From positions 1 to 5,233 of the forward strand of contig JAUVYU010000077.1 of the NCBI GenBank assembly GCA_030602935.1: DNA of 5,233 nt, read 5' to 3'. Shown one piece after another: positions 4,532-5,233 of this stretch; position 1 is the first letter of the stretch; every line of letters begins with the position of its first letter. The position numbers and the translations under genes were made by a program. The DNA comes from Candidatus Bathyarchaeota archaeon (GTDB lineage Archaea > Thermoproteota > Bathyarchaeia > TCS64). Below the pieces are notes generated by a model. The model was given only the letters and a program-made list of their open reading frames with translations. It was not told the DNA's origin and ran no database searches.

Positions 4532-5233
4532 ATGCCCCAAGTCAAGGTCAACGACATCGAAATGTACTACGAGGTACACGGAGAGGGAGAACCAATTGTG
4601 TTCCTACATGGGTTTTCATGGTCTAACCAAATGTGGAACCCATTCATCCCAGACTTCAAAGAACATTTCCAGCTAATCACCCCTGATCTGAGGGGACACG
4701 GACGTACAACTAACCCGTCTAAAAAGTTCACACACAGACAATCGGCACTCGACATCTATGCCTTACTTGATCATCTAAAGATTGAGAGATTCAAAGCCGT
4801 TGGATGGAGCTCAGGAGGTATGACTTTGATCCATATGGCAACCCAGCAGCCTAATCGTGTTGAGGCTATGATACTTGTCTCTGCCACTTCACATTTCCCA
4901 AAGGAATGTCGTGAGCTAATGGCTCAAGAAAATATAGATGATTTGACTGAAGATCAATGGAATAATTACCGTAGTATCCACCTTCATGGCGACGAGCAGA
5001 TTAGACTATGGTGGAAGCAATTTTACGAGATGAAAGATAGCTACGATGATATGAATTTTACACCGCCTTATCTTTCAACGATTACGGCTAAGACGCTGAT
5101 AATCCATGGTGATAGGGATGGTTTCTTTCCTGTATCTATACCTGTGAATATGTACAATTCAATTCCAGATTCGTATCTGTGGATTGCTCCGAATACAGGT
5201 CATTCGATTGTAGAAAAATATGGTTCTGAGATC
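4532..5233 (+). CDS. Alpha/beta hydrolase, 3' end outside the window (partial)
   Basis: The visible 234 residues form most of an alpha/beta-hydrolase-fold protein, open at the right edge. Residues visible are the oxyanion-hole motif FLHGF (24-28), PDLRGHG (51-57), the nucleophile elbow GWSSGG with Ser93, the acid-loop segment HGDRDGFF with probable catalytic Asp196, and TGHS with His224. The Ser-Asp-His triad is thus complete. A lid segment of about 65 residues (roughly 120-185) lies between strands 6 and 7 and is rich in Trp, Tyr and Asp. Related proteins include esterases, enol-lactonases, C-C bond hydrolases and cofactor-free haloperoxidases; sequence alone does not choose the substrate. 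Typical members are 250-290 residues, so perhaps 20-50 are missing. There is no signal peptide, so it should be cytosolic. The gene is AT-rich with A/T-ending codons, unlike ABCE1 just upstream. Confidence 0.9.
   Translation, partial: MPQVKVNDIEMYYEVHGEGEPIVFLHGFSWSNQMWNPFIPDFKEHFQLITPDLRGHGRTTNPSKKFTHRQSALDIYALLDHLKIERFKAVGWSSGGMTLIHMATQQPNRVEAMILVSATSHFPKECRELMAQENIDDLTEDQWNNYRSIHLHGDEQIRLWWKQFYEMKDSYDDMNFTPPYLSTITAKTLIIHGDRDGFFPVSIPVNMYNSIPDSYLWIAPNTGHSIVEKYGSEI

Noticed and set aside
4567..4755. Minus-strand frame inside the hydrolase
   Set aside because: It overlaps the strongly supported hydrolase motifs (HGF, PDLRGHG) on the plus strand and has no features of its own.

Overview
This window reads as a piece of an archaeal chromosome. 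The strongest evidence is a complete ABCE1 (RNase L inhibitor / ribosome recycling ATPase) gene, a family found in archaea and eukaryotes but not bacteria. It is supported by a UbiA prenyltransferase of the type that makes archaeal ether lipids, and by TATA-like boxes at archaeal distances before several starts. I cannot name the lineage from this sequence alone. A TACK-type or other uncultivated, moderately GC-rich archaeon would fit.

Layout from left to right. Bases 1-109 hold no gene I can support; they may include the last codons of a gene that starts outside, plus a small hairpin next to T-runs. A PLP-dependent serine/threonine dehydratase-like gene lies on the minus strand (110-1075). 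A 241-base divergent intergenic region follows. Next come a plus-strand UbiA prenyltransferase (1317-2180), a small minus-strand TIGR04076-type gene of unknown function (2190-2495) that converges on it with a 9-base gap, and the plus-strand ABCE1 gene (2605-4380), which diverges from the small gene across 109 bases. After a 151-base spacer, an alpha/beta hydrolase starts at 4532 and runs off the right edge.

These are mostly single-gene transcription units and there is no obvious operon. ABCE1 splits ribosomes after termination, and the UbiA protein probably acts in membrane-lipid synthesis. The dehydratase and hydrolase are small-molecule enzymes with unknown substrates. Nothing in the gene content points to a defence system, a mobile element or a CRISPR locus.

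The more unusual signals are at the sequence level. The three central genes use GC-rich codons, while the two outer genes are clearly AT-richer. Short GC-alternating words sit near both edges of the GC-rich block. The two ATPase halves of ABCE1 share a 43-base identical stretch, and a neighbouring segment of the same gene uses a different codon style. The second ATPase half has Asn in place of the D-loop Asp. The dehydratase has altered residues around otherwise intact PLP motifs. A 7-bp dyad lies in the ABCE1/TIGR04076 divergent region. I see no convincing new multi-gene system.
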